A stretch of DNA of 64,000 nucleotides from Streptomyces sp. ISL-96 (GCF_018614035.1 NZ_JAGGPA010000020.1:186001-250000), one strand, 5' to 3'; positions 8,689-17,711 are shown, numbered from the stretch's first letter. Notes: generated from the letters alone by a model not told the origin. Program-made: numbers and translations.

Positions 8689-10212
8689 GTGCTTCCAGGG
8701 CTTTCCCGACACGCACTGACCTGGGTTCTCGCATTGACAGCCGCCCTGCTGCTACCGACGCTGCTGCCCGCGACTCCGGCCGCGGCCGCCCGGACCACCG
8801 CCGTCGCCGCCACCGCGGCCTGCCCGGCCACCGGTATGGTCTCCCAGCACTTCCACAGCCGCCACAACGGCGTCGACATCGCCAGCGCCGTCGGAACGCC
8901 GATCTACGCCGTCGGCGACGGCGAGGTGACCATCTCCGGGTACACCGGCGACTACGGCCAGTGGATCCGGATCCTGCACCCCGACGGGAGGATCTCCGAA
9001 TACGGGCACATGGTGCGGCGGGACGTCTCCGTCGGCGACCGCGTCGCGGCCGGCCAGCAGATCGCCCTGATGGGCTCCGAGGGGAACTCCACCGGCCCCC
9101 ACCTGCATCTGCGGATCTGGGGGGACCGGTCCACCTCCTACGGCATCGACCCCGAGGTCTACCTCGCGGAGCGCGGCGTGATCCTGCCCTGCACCCCGGG
9201 CACCGGCCCGCGGCCCAAACCGCCGGTGTATCCATCGGAGTCGGGCCGGGTCGTGTCGGCCCGGTCGGCGGACGGGCGTCTTGAGGTGTTCGCCGCCGCA
9301 GCCGACGGCATTCACCACGCCTGGCAGCAGGAGGTCAACGGGAACTGGTCGGAATGGGAATCGCTCGGCGGGCCCGGCAACGCCGAACTCGCCCTCGCGC
9401 CGAACGCCGACGGCCGCTTGGAACTGCTCGCCATCAACGGGAGCACCTTCCAGCACCGCTGGCAGTCGAGCCCGGCCGGCGGCTGGTCGGGATGGGAGTC
9501 CTTTGGCCTTGGCGGCCGGGACACCGCGGCCGGCGTCAACGCCGACGGCCGCATCGAGGTCTACGCCTCGGGCCCGGCCGGGCTCTTCCACCGGTATCAA
9601 GTCACCCCGAACGGCGGCTGGTCGGAATGGGAGTCCGCAGGCGGTGGCCCCGCCGACAGCCGGGTGGAGATGGGGAAGACACCCGACGGACGCCTGGAGG
9701 TCTTCGCTCTCAGCGGCGCCACCTTCCAGCACCGGTACCAGAGCGCCCCCAACGGCGGCTGGTCCTCGTGGACCGGATTCGGCGAAGGCGGCCGGGACCT
9801 AACGGTCGACCACAACGCCGACGGCCGCCTGGAGGTCTTCGCCTCCGGCCCGGTCGGCGTCTTCCACAGGTACCAAACCAGCCCGTCCAGTTGGTCGGAG
9901 TGGAAACCGGTGGGCGGCCCCGCCGACTCGCAGCTCACCAGTGAGCGCACCCCCGACGGCCGCGTCGAAGTCTTCGCCATGAACGGCACCACCGCCATGC
10001 ACATCTGGCAGACCGCCGTGAACGCCCCTTACAGCGACTGGGCGTCCTTCGGCACCGGCGGCACCGAGGTCACCACCGCCGCCAACGCCGACGGCCGCAT
10101 CGAGGTCTTCGGTACCAGCAACACCGGCACCTTCCACAAATGGCAGACCGGCTTCGCCACCTGGTCCGGCTGGATCTGGCTCAACAACTCCGCCGGCCCC
10201 GCGGTCGACTGA
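8689..10212 (+). CDS. Secreted M23 metallopeptidase with PLL/DUF346 repeats
   Basis: The 507-aa protein has a signal peptide (residues ~1-35, AAA-ART). Residues ~45-165 are a peptidase M23/LytM domain with HNGVDIAS (His, Asp of HxxxD) and GPHLHLRIW (the HxH zinc/catalytic pair), so it is probably a cell-wall endopeptidase. Residues ~185-500 are PLL-type repeats (DGRLEVFA ... HRWQS ... GGWSGWE) like those in the proteins at 3102 and 10230. The GTG at 8689 follows GGGGAGGAGG. The next gene begins 17 nt after its stop and carries the same repeat, so they form an operon. Repeat units are closely alike within the protein. Confidence 0.85.
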   Translation: MLPGLSRHALTWVLALTAALLLPTLLPATPAAAARTTAVAATAACPATGMVSQHFHSRHNGVDIASAVGTPIYAVGDGEVTISGYTGDYGQWIRILHPDGRISEYGHMVRRDVSVGDRVAAGQQIALMGSEGNSTGPHLHLRIWGDRSTSYGIDPEVYLAERGVILPCTPGTGPRPKPPVYPSESGRVVSARSADGRLEVFAAAADGIHHAWQQEVNGNWSEWESLGGPGNAELALAPNADGRLELLAINGSTFQHRWQSSPAGGWSGWESFGLGGRDTAAGVNADGRIEVYASGPAGLFHRYQVTPNGGWSEWESAGGGPADSRVEMGKTPDGRLEVFALSGATFQHRYQSAPNGGWSSWTGFGEGGRDLTVDHNADGRLEVFASGPVGVFHRYQTSPSSWSEWKPVGGPADSQLTSERTPDGRVEVFAMNGTTAMHIWQTAVNAPYSDWASFGTGGTEVTTAANADGRIEVFGTSNTGTFHKWQTGFATWSGWIWLNNSAGPAVD

Positions 10213-10229
10213 CCCCTGTGAAGGAACTC

Positions 10230-12260
10230 ATGCTTCCGATCAGCAGACGGAGCCTGCTGCGCGGTGCGGCCGCCGCCGGCGCCCTCCCGTTCCTGGGCGC
10301 CGGCCCGGCCGGCGCCGCGGCCCCCGAGGACGCCCCGCCCCCTCAACGGGTCGGCGCGGGACCCTTCACGTACGTCTACGACCCGTCCACCTCCGCGGGC
10401 CCCCGCTATCTCAACGACCACACGCTGATCGAGGCGCAGGGCCGTTGGCACCTGTTCGGCATCGTCGGCAACAGCGCGCCGCGCGGCGAATCCCCGGACA
10501 GCGCGGAGGAGATCTCCTTCGCCCACGCCTCCGCGCCGAGCCCGCACGGGCCGTGGACCAGCCATCCCGACGCCCTCACCGTCGACCCGTCCTACTTCGG
10601 TGAGGAACACCTGTGGGCGCCCCACGTCGTCGAGGCGGGCGGCAGGTTCTGGATGTTCTACGCCGCGGGCGGCGCGAAGGGCGCGGCAGTCAACCTCGCC
10701 ACGTCGACCGACCTGTTCACCTGGACCCGCGAGCCGTCCGGCCCGCTGTTCCGGGGCCTCGCGGCGCGTGACCCGATGGTGCTGCGATCCGGCGGCGAGT
10801 GGGTCATGTACTACACCGAACTCTCTGGCCGGGGCGGCCACCATGTCGTGGCCTGCCGGCGTTCCGCCGACCTGCTGCACTGGAGCGACCCGGGCGTCGC
10901 GTTCACCGACGCGAGCACGGACGCGACCGTCTCGGTCACCGAGTCGCCGTACGTCGTCGAACGAGACGGCTGGTACTACCTGTTCATCGGCCCGCGCAAC
11001 GGCTACGAGGGCACCGACGTCCTCGCGTCGCGGGACCCGTTCCGTTTCGAGCTCGCCGGATACGCGGGGCATGTGCCCGGTCACGCCGTCGAGGTGGTCC
11101 ACGACGGGGAGAGCTGGTACGCCAGCGCCGCGGGCTGGTTCCGCAACGGGCTGTACATGGCGCCCCTGACCTGGCAGGACACGCCACCGCCGTGGCAGAG
11201 CCCCGACAACCCGGTGGCCGGTCTCGACGTGGACGACCGCTTGACAGTGTTCGCACTCGACGCCACCGACCGCGCGATGCTGCGGCGTGTCCAGATCGAC
11301 CCGCACACGGACAGCTGGTCGGAGTGGGAGCCCTTCGGGGGGCCCGCCGGTGCGGTTCCCACGCTCGGCCACACCACCGACAACAGGCTCGAGGTGTTCT
11401 CGCTCGCCCCGGGCGGCGTCAACCTGCACCACCGGGTGCAGCGGCCGGACGGAGGCTGGTACGACTGGGAGGAGTTCGGCGGCCCGGCCGGTGCCGCCCC
11501 CGCCGTCGCCCGCGACGCCAAAGGCCGGCTGGAGGTCTTCGCTCTGAGCCCCGGTGGCGCCTCCGTCGCGCGGCGACGGCAGAGGTCGGCCGGATCCCGG
11601 GCCTGGGACTCGTGGGAGCCTGGATTCGGCGGGGCGGCGGGCGCGCCACCGGTGGTCGCGGCGAACGCCGACGGCCGGCTGGAGGTCTTCACCCTCGCCC
11701 CCGGCGGCTCGGGCATCGACCACCGCTGGCAGGAAGCGCCGGGCGGCCCCTGGACCGCGTCATGGCACCGGTTCGGCACCGCGGCCGGCGCCGCGCCCCG
11801 GGTGGCCAGGGACGGCAGCGGCCGGCTCACCGTCGCCGCGATCGGACCGTCGGGCGTGGGCACCTTCGTCCGGCGGCAGACCGTGCCGAGCGGCGGCTGG
11901 GGCGAGTGGCTGCCGCTGTTCGGCTGGAGCGCCGCCGCCCCGGCGTTCGCCGTCAACGCCGACGGCCGGCTGGAGGCGTTCTCCCTGACACCCGGCGGCG
12001 CCCGGCTCGGCCACCGCTGGCAGGTCGCCCCCGGCGGGGACACGCACCCCGGCGCGGAGTCCGGCGAGCCCGGCGTCCGGCTCGTCGCCACGCCCACGGC
12101 GGCGCCCGACGCCGCCGGGCGGCTGCACGTTTTCGCGGTCACCGCCGCGGGCCGGATGCGAACCCGCGTCCAGGCCCGGCCCAATGGCGGGTGGCAGCCG
12201 TGGACGGCCTTCGGAGACCGCACGGTCGCGCCCCTGGTGTCGGGAAGCCCCACCCTGTGA
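10230..12260 (+). CDS. Secreted GH43/GH32-like five-bladed propeller with PLL repeats
   Basis: The 676-aa protein begins with a twin-arginine-like leader (SRRSLLRGAAAAGALPFLG), so it is probably exported by Tat. Residues ~35-320 look like a glycosidase five-bladed propeller of the GH43/32/68 fold: LNDHTLIEAQGRWHLF, EEHLWAPHVVEAGGRFWMFY, RDPMVL. Catalytic acids cannot be assigned with certainty, so activity is open. Residues ~325-670 hold PLL/DUF346 repeats (DGRLEVFTLAPGG ... HRWQ), a slightly divergent subgroup with LxPGG. ATG 10230 has AAGGAA close by; an in-frame GTG at 10218 is an alternative. It follows the M23 gene in one operon. Confidence 0.75.
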   Translation: MLPISRRSLLRGAAAAGALPFLGAGPAGAAAPEDAPPPQRVGAGPFTYVYDPSTSAGPRYLNDHTLIEAQGRWHLFGIVGNSAPRGESPDSAEEISFAHASAPSPHGPWTSHPDALTVDPSYFGEEHLWAPHVVEAGGRFWMFYAAGGAKGAAVNLATSTDLFTWTREPSGPLFRGLAARDPMVLRSGGEWVMYYTELSGRGGHHVVACRRSADLLHWSDPGVAFTDASTDATVSVTESPYVVERDGWYYLFIGPRNGYEGTDVLASRDPFRFELAGYAGHVPGHAVEVVHDGESWYASAAGWFRNGLYMAPLTWQDTPPPWQSPDNPVAGLDVDDRLTVFALDATDRAMLRRVQIDPHTDSWSEWEPFGGPAGAVPTLGHTTDNRLEVFSLAPGGVNLHHRVQRPDGGWYDWEEFGGPAGAAPAVARDAKGRLEVFALSPGGASVARRRQRSAGSRAWDSWEPGFGGAAGAPPVVAANADGRLEVFTLAPGGSGIDHRWQEAPGGPWTASWHRFGTAAGAAPRVARDGSGRLTVAAIGPSGVGTFVRRQTVPSGGWGEWLPLFGWSAAAPAFAVNADGRLEAFSLTPGGARLGHRWQVAPGGDTHPGAESGEPGVRLVATPTAAPDAAGRLHVFAVTAAGRMRTRVQARPNGGWQPWTAFGDRTVAPLVSGSPTL

Positions 12261-12454
12261 GCAGAGCGTGCGAATCTCGCCAAGTGCACGGGGCTTCGGC
12301 GGTTCATCAGCGCCGCCGCTCCCCCTGACCGGCGCTCCTGCCCTCCCCGTTCCGTGACTTTCCCCACTGTGCGCGGTCGGGAACGAGGTATCCACGGCCC
12401 CGGGCGGCCGACTGCGGTGATTGGCCGAAGTACGCCGGTGAATGCCCCTCAGAG

Positions 12455-13315
12455 ATGAGTATCGTTCCGCTGGTCGAACAAGCGACGCGGGGAACGGGGG
12501 CAGCGGTGAGCGGCGTAATCGTCCATCTGCCACAGGGAAGCGGTGGCGCCGATGGCGGCGAACCGCACGATGACGCGGTGACGTTGAGGCTGGGCCCCGG
12601 CGAGAGCGCCCGCTTCGGACGGGGTTCCACAGCGATTCCCGTCGAACTGCGCCTCGACGACCCGGCGATCTCCCGGCTCGCCGGGGAGATCCGGGTGACC
12701 GAGGACCACTGGCAGCTGACCAACCACAGCACCACCCACAGCTATCTCGTGGAGAACCCGGAGGGAGCGGGGGAATACCTGAGGGTTCCGCCGCGACGGG
12801 TCGGGGCGTCGATCCCGTTCGAGTTCTCACGCGTCGTGCTGCCCACACGCGGAGAGGTCACGATCTCCTTCCAGGTGTTCGCTCCCGACCACGTCTACCT
12901 GGACCCGGAGGCCATGGGTGCCCCCTGGGGCAGCAACACGGTCACCGCGTACTCCTTGGACGAGACCGCCACGTACTTCCTCGTCCTGGTCGCGCTCTGC
13001 GAACCGCGCCTGCGCGACCAGTCGCGCGTGGCGGTCCCCACCACTCCCCAGATCGTCGAGCGGCTCAGGGGGCACCTCGCCTGTGGCGAGCTGACCGCTC
13101 GCGCGGTCAGCTCCCACATCGACTACCTCGCCGAGGAGAAGCTGCGCATCGGCGTCCCGGACGCCCACGAACCCGGCAAGGGCGACCGCCGCAACGGCAA
13201 GCGGGAGGAGATCGTCGGGCTGGCGCTGCGGTTCGGACTCGTACGGGAGGAGCACCTCGCGCTGTTGCCGCCCCTGGCAGGGGCCGGCGGGCGGAAGCGG
13301 CAGACCGCACGATGA
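12455..13315 (+). CDS. FHA-domain protein paired with a Ser/Thr kinase
   Basis: In the 286-aa protein, residues ~40-115 resemble an FHA phosphothreonine-binding domain (RFGRGSTAIPVELRLDDPAISRLAGEI ... NHST). The C-terminal part (about 175-275) is helical with an HTH-like look (PQIVERLRGHLACGELTARAVSSHIDYLAEEKL). It overlaps the kinase gene by 4 nt (ATGA), so the two are translated together, and the FHA protein is probably a substrate or adaptor of that kinase. No signal or membrane segment is seen, so it is cytosolic. A GTG at 12506, preceded by a G-rich stretch, is a plausible alternative start. Confidence 0.75.
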   Translation: MSIVPLVEQATRGTGAAVSGVIVHLPQGSGGADGGEPHDDAVTLRLGPGESARFGRGSTAIPVELRLDDPAISRLAGEIRVTEDHWQLTNHSTTHSYLVENPEGAGEYLRVPPRRVGASIPFEFSRVVLPTRGEVTISFQVFAPDHVYLDPEAMGAPWGSNTVTAYSLDETATYFLVLVALCEPRLRDQSRVAVPTTPQIVERLRGHLACGELTARAVSSHIDYLAEEKLRIGVPDAHEPGKGDRRNGKREEIVGLALRFGLVREEHLALLPPLAGAGGRKRQTAR

Positions 13316-14715
13316 GACCGCCGCACGGCCTGGGGGGCACCACGGAATGCGACCGGACGGACCTGCTCCCACCCGGCTATCAGGTCGGAAAATGGGTGGT
13401 CACCCAGCTGATCGGTGCCGGGGGGTGGTCCACGGTGTACGCGGCGCGGCCCGCCGGCGGACACCCGGACCAGACCGGCGGGACCACCAAGCCCCCGGGC
13501 CCCACCGACGTCGCGCTCAAAATCATGCCGACCGCCGGGCTCGCGCCGCGCCAGGCGCGCAGGATCGTGGAATCCGCCCACCGCGAGGTCGAACTCGGGC
13601 GCAGGGCCGGCCATCCCCGACTGATCGACCTGCTGGAGTCGTTCGTTCTCGCCGCACCCGACCGCCCCGCCCTGGATGGCGCGATCGTGCTGATCATGGA
13701 ACGGGCCGTCGGCAGCCTGCGAGAATTGATCGACGCGGGGGTGCCCGACGCCGATCGCGGCCGGCTGATCGCGGGCATCTGCGAGGGACTCGCCCATCTC
13801 CACCGGACGGGTTGGGTCCACGCGGACCTCAAGCCGGAGAACGTCCTGTTGGGCAGCGACCGCTCCGTGAAGCTCTCGGACTTCGGTCTGGCCACCGAGC
13901 TGACGGGGACACACGGGTACGCGCCTCCCATGGGCACCCTGGACTACTTCCCGCCCGAGCGTTGGAGGGCGCCCCTCGGCGAACTCGGCGTGCGGGTCCG
14001 GCCGACTGCGGACATCTGGGCGCTGGGCATCGTCATCCACGAGGTGTTCGCGTCCGGCGGCTCACCGTTCGCCGGGGCCACACCCGTTGCGCGGGGCGCC
14101 GCAGTCCAGGAGTACGGCGAGGGGCGTGCGCCGCTGCGCATGGACCACGCCGTACCGCCGTTCTGGCGCGCGCTGGCCGCCGACTGCCTCGCCCCGACCC
14201 ACGAGACCCGCGCGCCCCACACCGCCGAGAGCCTGCTCGCCCGCATCGCCGCTCACCAGGAGACACCCGATGCGGGGGCGGGACGGCTGGGTGGCCGGGC
14301 CCGCGCCGCCGTCCTGGCCACCGCGCTGTGCGGGATCGTCGGCGCGGCCCTGTGCTCAGACGCGGTACGGGCGACCCCGGGTGCGGGCGCCACGACGCCC
14401 CGCACGATCCGGGTGTACAACGCGGAGCGGGGCTGCCAGGAGCGGGCCGACCGGGACCCGCGGTGCAGCTTGGGTCTGGCGGTCGATCCCGTGCAGCCCT
14501 ACACCGCCGAGAACGTCGTACCGACCAGGGTGTGGCACGGCGACGTTCTCACCGCCGACTGCCAGGCGCCCGACGGGGAGCCCATCATCGACGAGGAGGA
14601 CCGGCGGTCCACCCGCTGGTTCCGCGTCCGCCTCCCGGCCGGCTCCAAGCCCCCCACGGCCTGGCTCCCCGCCGTACGCACCAAGGAACGCCCGGCGCTG
14701 CCGGAGTGCCTCTAG
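13312..14715 (+). CDS. Membrane Ser/Thr protein kinase (PknB-type)
   Basis: The 467-aa protein has a eukaryotic-like kinase domain at residues ~22-315: glycine loop IGAGGWSTVY, ATP-binding Lys70 (VALK), catalytic loop HADLKPEN with Asp172, and DFG with Asp190. HAD replaces the usual HRD, so it is a non-RD-type loop. One membrane segment follows (about 332-349), then a ~115-aa extracellular domain with Cys residues and no PASTA repeat that I can see. It is coupled to the FHA gene upstream. It may sense a wall or extracellular signal connected with the secreted wall-active enzymes nearby; that link is inference. Confidence 0.88.
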   Translation: MRPPHGLGGTTECDRTDLLPPGYQVGKWVVTQLIGAGGWSTVYAARPAGGHPDQTGGTTKPPGPTDVALKIMPTAGLAPRQARRIVESAHREVELGRRAGHPRLIDLLESFVLAAPDRPALDGAIVLIMERAVGSLRELIDAGVPDADRGRLIAGICEGLAHLHRTGWVHADLKPENVLLGSDRSVKLSDFGLATELTGTHGYAPPMGTLDYFPPERWRAPLGELGVRVRPTADIWALGIVIHEVFASGGSPFAGATPVARGAAVQEYGEGRAPLRMDHAVPPFWRALAADCLAPTHETRAPHTAESLLARIAAHQETPDAGAGRLGGRARAAVLATALCGIVGAALCSDAVRATPGAGATTPRTIRVYNAERGCQERADRDPRCSLGLAVDPVQPYTAENVVPTRVWHGDVLTADCQAPDGEPIIDEEDRRSTRWFRVRLPAGSKPPTAWLPAVRTKERPALPECL

Positions 14716-14766
14716 TCCCGTACTTCGCGGGTCGTTGATTCGTATGGCGTTGGTCCGGTTGTGTCG

Positions 14767-15001
14767 ATGACTTCCCGGCCCCCGCGGCAACGCTCCCAGC
14801 GCCGGCGTCCTGAGTGCACGGTGACGTCAGTGGTGGAGAAGCGTCCGGGCGCTCTGCCTGTCGCTGCCGGGTTTCTGCGCCGGCTGGATGTGGCTGGGGT
14901 CGTTGACGTCTCCCGGCTGCACTGGGACATGACCAGCATGTCCGCCCGTGGCGCCTTCCCTGTCGAGGACCAGGACGAGCAGTACCCGTTCATCGGCCCG
15001 A
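14767..15001 (+). pseudogene. IS1634-family transposase remnant
   Basis: The frame from ATG 14767 contains VVEKRPGALPVAAGFLRRLD, typical of the N-terminus of IS1634/DUF4277-type transposases. It then jumps directly to VSRLHWDMTSMSARGAFPVE and DEQYPFIG, which in complete proteins lie much further downstream. A large internal deletion has therefore occurred and the DDE core is missing. The fragment runs straight into a piece of an unrelated HNH gene. Confidence 0.65.
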
Positions 15002-15242
15002 CCTCACCGAGAACTTGCTGTGCCTCTGCCCGAACTGCCACGTCCGCTTCGACGGCGGAGCATACGTCCTGACCGAGGACCTCACGATCGTCGACACCGT
15101 CAAGGACTGCCTTGGAGCCGAGCTCAAACGCCATCAGTGGCACTACATAAATTCCGACCACGTTCGCCACCACCGCCACCACTGGACCAGCCGCAACCCC
15201 GCACCTCTCACGGCCCTGCCCTCGGAACAGCAAAGCAACTGA
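14994..15242 (+). pseudogene. HNH endonuclease C-terminal fragment
   Basis: This frame reads RPDLTENLLCLCPNCHVRFD, the second half of an HNH motif (C-P-N-C-H), and continues to KRHQWHYINSDHVRHHR. That matches the C-terminal end of restriction-type (SRA/YDG-linked) HNH endonucleases. The N-terminal part, including the first zinc Cys pair, is absent and there is no proper start. It is fused to the transposase remnant upstream. Confidence 0.6.
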
Positions 15243-15338
15243 GACCGCTGGTCGGGTCCCCCTCCCAAGATTCGGACCATACCCGGGCCATCTCCTGCCC
15301 GTATCCCTCCACACAGCGCATTTGTACTGGTCAGAGCG

Positions 15339-15413
15339 ATGCAGACGGTGTACCACCAGCAGACGAAGAACCTGCTGGTGAGCTACTCCCCGAAGAAGCT
15401 CGGCTTCTTCTGA
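15339..15413 (+). pseudogene. Duplicated 3' end of the aldehyde dehydrogenase gene
   Basis: The bases encode [18 protein letters not shown] and a TGA stop, the same C-terminus as the gene at 1-177. By chance an ATG at 15339 gives a 24-codon reading frame. Differences from the left copy are mainly synonymous. A decayed hairpin (AAGGGCGCC near 15426 and GGTGCCCTT near 15458) follows, matching the position of the terminator at 188-227. It is best explained as the displaced original 3' end of the target gene at the right edge of an integrated element. Confidence 0.8.
15384..15411 (+). repeat. 28-bp direct repeat, right copy (candidate attR)
   Basis: Exact copy of 148-175, in the same orientation, 15,236 bp away. 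Together the copies bracket the integrase remnant, the SARP, the secreted hydrolases and the kinase pair. Confidence 0.6.
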
Positions 15414-15491
15414 GAGGCGGCGGAGAAGGGCGCCTGACTTGGGCCGATGCCGGTCTGGTGCCCTTGCCGGCCAGGCGGCTGCGGCGCCCCG

Positions 15492-16493
15492 TCAGCGGGG
15501 GTGGGTGTCGGCAGTCCGGGAACCGACCGGCGGCTCGTCGGAGTCGAGCATGTCCTGGCCGTAGAGGGCCTGCAGCCAGTTGCTCTGGTAGATGGTGTCG
15601 AGGTATCGCTCCCCCAGGTCGGGGGCGATGGCCACCGCGGTGAGGTCACGGGTGTCGTGCTGGTTCAGCCACCCCATCGCGCCGCTGACCACCGTGCCGG
15701 TGGAGCCGCCGAACAGGAATCCGTGTCTGGCCAGACGACGGCAGGCGCGGATGGTGTTCACCTCTTCGACATGGATGACCTCGTCCACGTAGGACTCGTC
15801 GAGCAGCGGTGGACGCATGCTCATGCCCAGTCCGGGGATCATCCGGCGGCCGGGGGGACCGCCGAAGGACACGGAGCCGGCACTGTCGAGTGCGACGATC
15901 CGCACTGGACGGTGCCACTCCCGGAAGTAACGGGCGCAGCCCATCAGGGTGCCCGTGGTGCCGGCCCCGACGAACAGTACGTCCAGACGCGGGAATGCGC
16001 GGGCGATCTCCGGTGCCGTCCTGCGGTAGTGCGCCTTCCAGTTGCTCGGATTGGTGTACTGGCTGAGCCACACGTACCGCTCGTCGGAGTCGCACAGCGC
16101 CCGGACGTAGTCGATCCGCGCGCCGAGGAAGCCGCCGTGGGGGTTCTGGGTGGAGATGATGTGGACCTGGCTGCCCAGCGCTTCCATCATCAGTCTCGTC
16201 GCCAGGTTGCAGCGGGAGTCAGTCACGCACAGAAACCGGTAGCCCTTGCTCGCGGCGATAACGCTCAGCGCCACGCCCAGGTTCCCGGACGAAGATTCGA
16301 CGATGATGGACTCGGGCGTCAGGACGCCGTCCCATTCGGCGGTCTCGACCATCTCGATCGCGGTCTTCAGTTTGATCGAGCCGGCGAAGTTGAAGCCCTC
16401 GCACTTCAGGAAGAGCGAGGTCCTGAAGATCGGCCGGAGGTCGACGTAGAGGTCCTCTTCATTGAAGGCCTGGGGAACGGATATGACTGGCAC
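15492..16493 (-). CDS. sbnA: 2,3-diaminopropionate biosynthesis protein SbnA
   Basis: The 333-aa protein is a PLP fold-type II enzyme of the cysteine synthase group. The SbnA subgroup condenses O-phospho-L-serine with L-glutamate to give N-(1-amino-1-carboxyl-2-ethyl)-glutamate. The PLP Lys is Lys41 in FNFAGSIKLK, the phosphate-binding loop is GAGTTGTLMG, and VESSSGNLGVALS is the substrate loop. SbnB is encoded upstream in the same direction, which fixes the pathway: together they make L-2,3-diaminopropionate. The 147-bp gap to sbnB is longer than other gaps in the cluster, so it may have its own promoter. The cysteine synthase role is unlikely given the partner. Confidence 0.92.
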   Translation of the reverse strand: MPVISVPQAFNEEDLYVDLRPIFRTSLFLKCEGFNFAGSIKLKTAIEMVETAEWDGVLTPESIIVESSSGNLGVALSVIAASKGYRFLCVTDSRCNLATRLMMEALGSQVHIISTQNPHGGFLGARIDYVRALCDSDERYVWLSQYTNPSNWKAHYRRTAPEIARAFPRLDVLFVGAGTTGTLMGCARYFREWHRPVRIVALDSAGSVSFGGPPGRRMIPGLGMSMRPPLLDESYVDEVIHVEEVNTIRACRRLARHGFLFGGSTGTVVSGAMGWLNQHDTRDLTAVAIAPDLGERYLDTIYQSNWLQALYGQDMLDSDEPPVGSRTADTHPR

Positions 16494-16640
16494 GATGGCC
16501 TCCTGATCTGCGGCGGAGCAGTCTTGGCCGCCTGTTGGTGGCAGTCCTGCGGCTCCGTGACCGACGGGCTTGTCGGGGACCGGTGGTTCATGGGATTCCT
16601 CTTGGTGCGCCAGGGCTGGGAAGAAGGGGCGCTCGGCTGC

Positions 16641-17711
16641 TCATCCGTAACGCCGCAGTTCGTGGAAGAAGTCGTCGACGACGTGCAGCGCTCCCGAGCG
16701 GGCCACCTCGTCGTAGACGCACTTGCCCAGCGCCAGATCGAGAATCCCGAGGCCGAAGGGCGAGAACACGACCGGCTGGTCCCTCGGGACCGTCACCCGT
16801 CCGGCCATCACGTCGTCCAGCGTGCCGTGCAGGAAGTTCCGGTTGCCCGTGAGCTGCTCGGCCAGGTGGGGTGAGGTGTTGGCCTTGAGACAGTGCTCGA
16901 CGTCGTCGACGATGTTGAATGAGGCGAGGATGATCTCCGGTGCCAGGTCGCGCAGCGACACGTGCAGCACCAACGGGTTGTGCTCGAACCACGCCAGGTC
17001 GCTGACGTGCGGCTGCGAGGCGACGGTGGCGAAGACCACCAGGTCGCTGTAGCGGATCAGCTCTTCGGCGCTGTCGTGCACGGTGATGCGGCCGGTGGTC
17101 TGCGACTGCTCCAGGTAGCAGCGGAGTCCGGCCGCGCTGTCGGCCGACACGTCGTACACACCGACCTCGTCCAACGACCAGCCGGTGGCCGCGAGGAAGT
17201 CGTAGATGTAGCGGGCGATAAGGCCCGCCCCCACGAACCCGACGCGGGTCGGACGCGGTCGGCCGGTGCTGAGCCACTGGGCCGCCAGGGCCGCCGAGGA
17301 GGCCGTTCTGGTGGCACTGATGATGGAGCCTTCCAGGCAGGCGAAGGGGTAGCCGGTGGCAGGGTCGTTGAGGATCAGCACCGCCGAGGCCCTCGGGATG
17401 CCGGCCGCCACGTTCTCCGGGAAGCTGGAGATCCACTTCAGGCCGTCCACCCGCATCGGCTCCCCGATCGAGGCGGGCAGCGCGATGATCCGGGAGGACG
17501 GGCGGTCGGGGAACCGCAGAAAGTAGGACGGCGGGTTCACGCACTCACCGGCGCTGTGCAGCCGGTACGTGGCCTCCACCAGCTCCACGATCTGTTTCTC
17601 GCGCCCCCGCAGCACGCCCTCGACCTGGGCACCGGAGATGACGGCGAACGTCGGCGCGCCGACCGGCTCGCGGGGGATCAATTCCATCGCGGGGGAACGC
17701 CTGGCAGTCAT
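16641..17711 (-). CDS. sbnB: 2,3-diaminopropionate biosynthesis protein SbnB
   Basis: The 356-aa protein belongs to the ornithine cyclodeaminase/mu-crystallin family. In the SbnB group it oxidises the SbnA product with NAD+ and hydrolyses it to L-2,3-diaminopropionate plus 2-oxoglutarate. Visible features are GLKWISSFPEN (substrate site Lys) and the Rossmann loop GFVGAGLIARYIYDFL (about 157-172). The ATG overlaps the stop of the dioxygenase gene by 4 nt (ATGA). The 2-oxoglutarate released is the co-substrate of that dioxygenase. An internal ATG at residue 9 is a weaker alternative start. Confidence 0.92.
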   Translation of the reverse strand: MTARRSPAMELIPREPVGAPTFAVISGAQVEGVLRGREKQIVELVEATYRLHSAGECVNPPSYFLRFPDRPSSRIIALPASIGEPMRVDGLKWISSFPENVAAGIPRASAVLILNDPATGYPFACLEGSIISATRTASSAALAAQWLSTGRPRPTRVGFVGAGLIARYIYDFLAATGWSLDEVGVYDVSADSAAGLRCYLEQSQTTGRITVHDSAEELIRYSDLVVFATVASQPHVSDLAWFEHNPLVLHVSLRDLAPEIILASFNIVDDVEHCLKANTSPHLAEQLTGNRNFLHGTLDDVMAGRVTVPRDQPVVFSPFGLGILDLALGKCVYDEVARSGALHVVDDFFHELRRYG

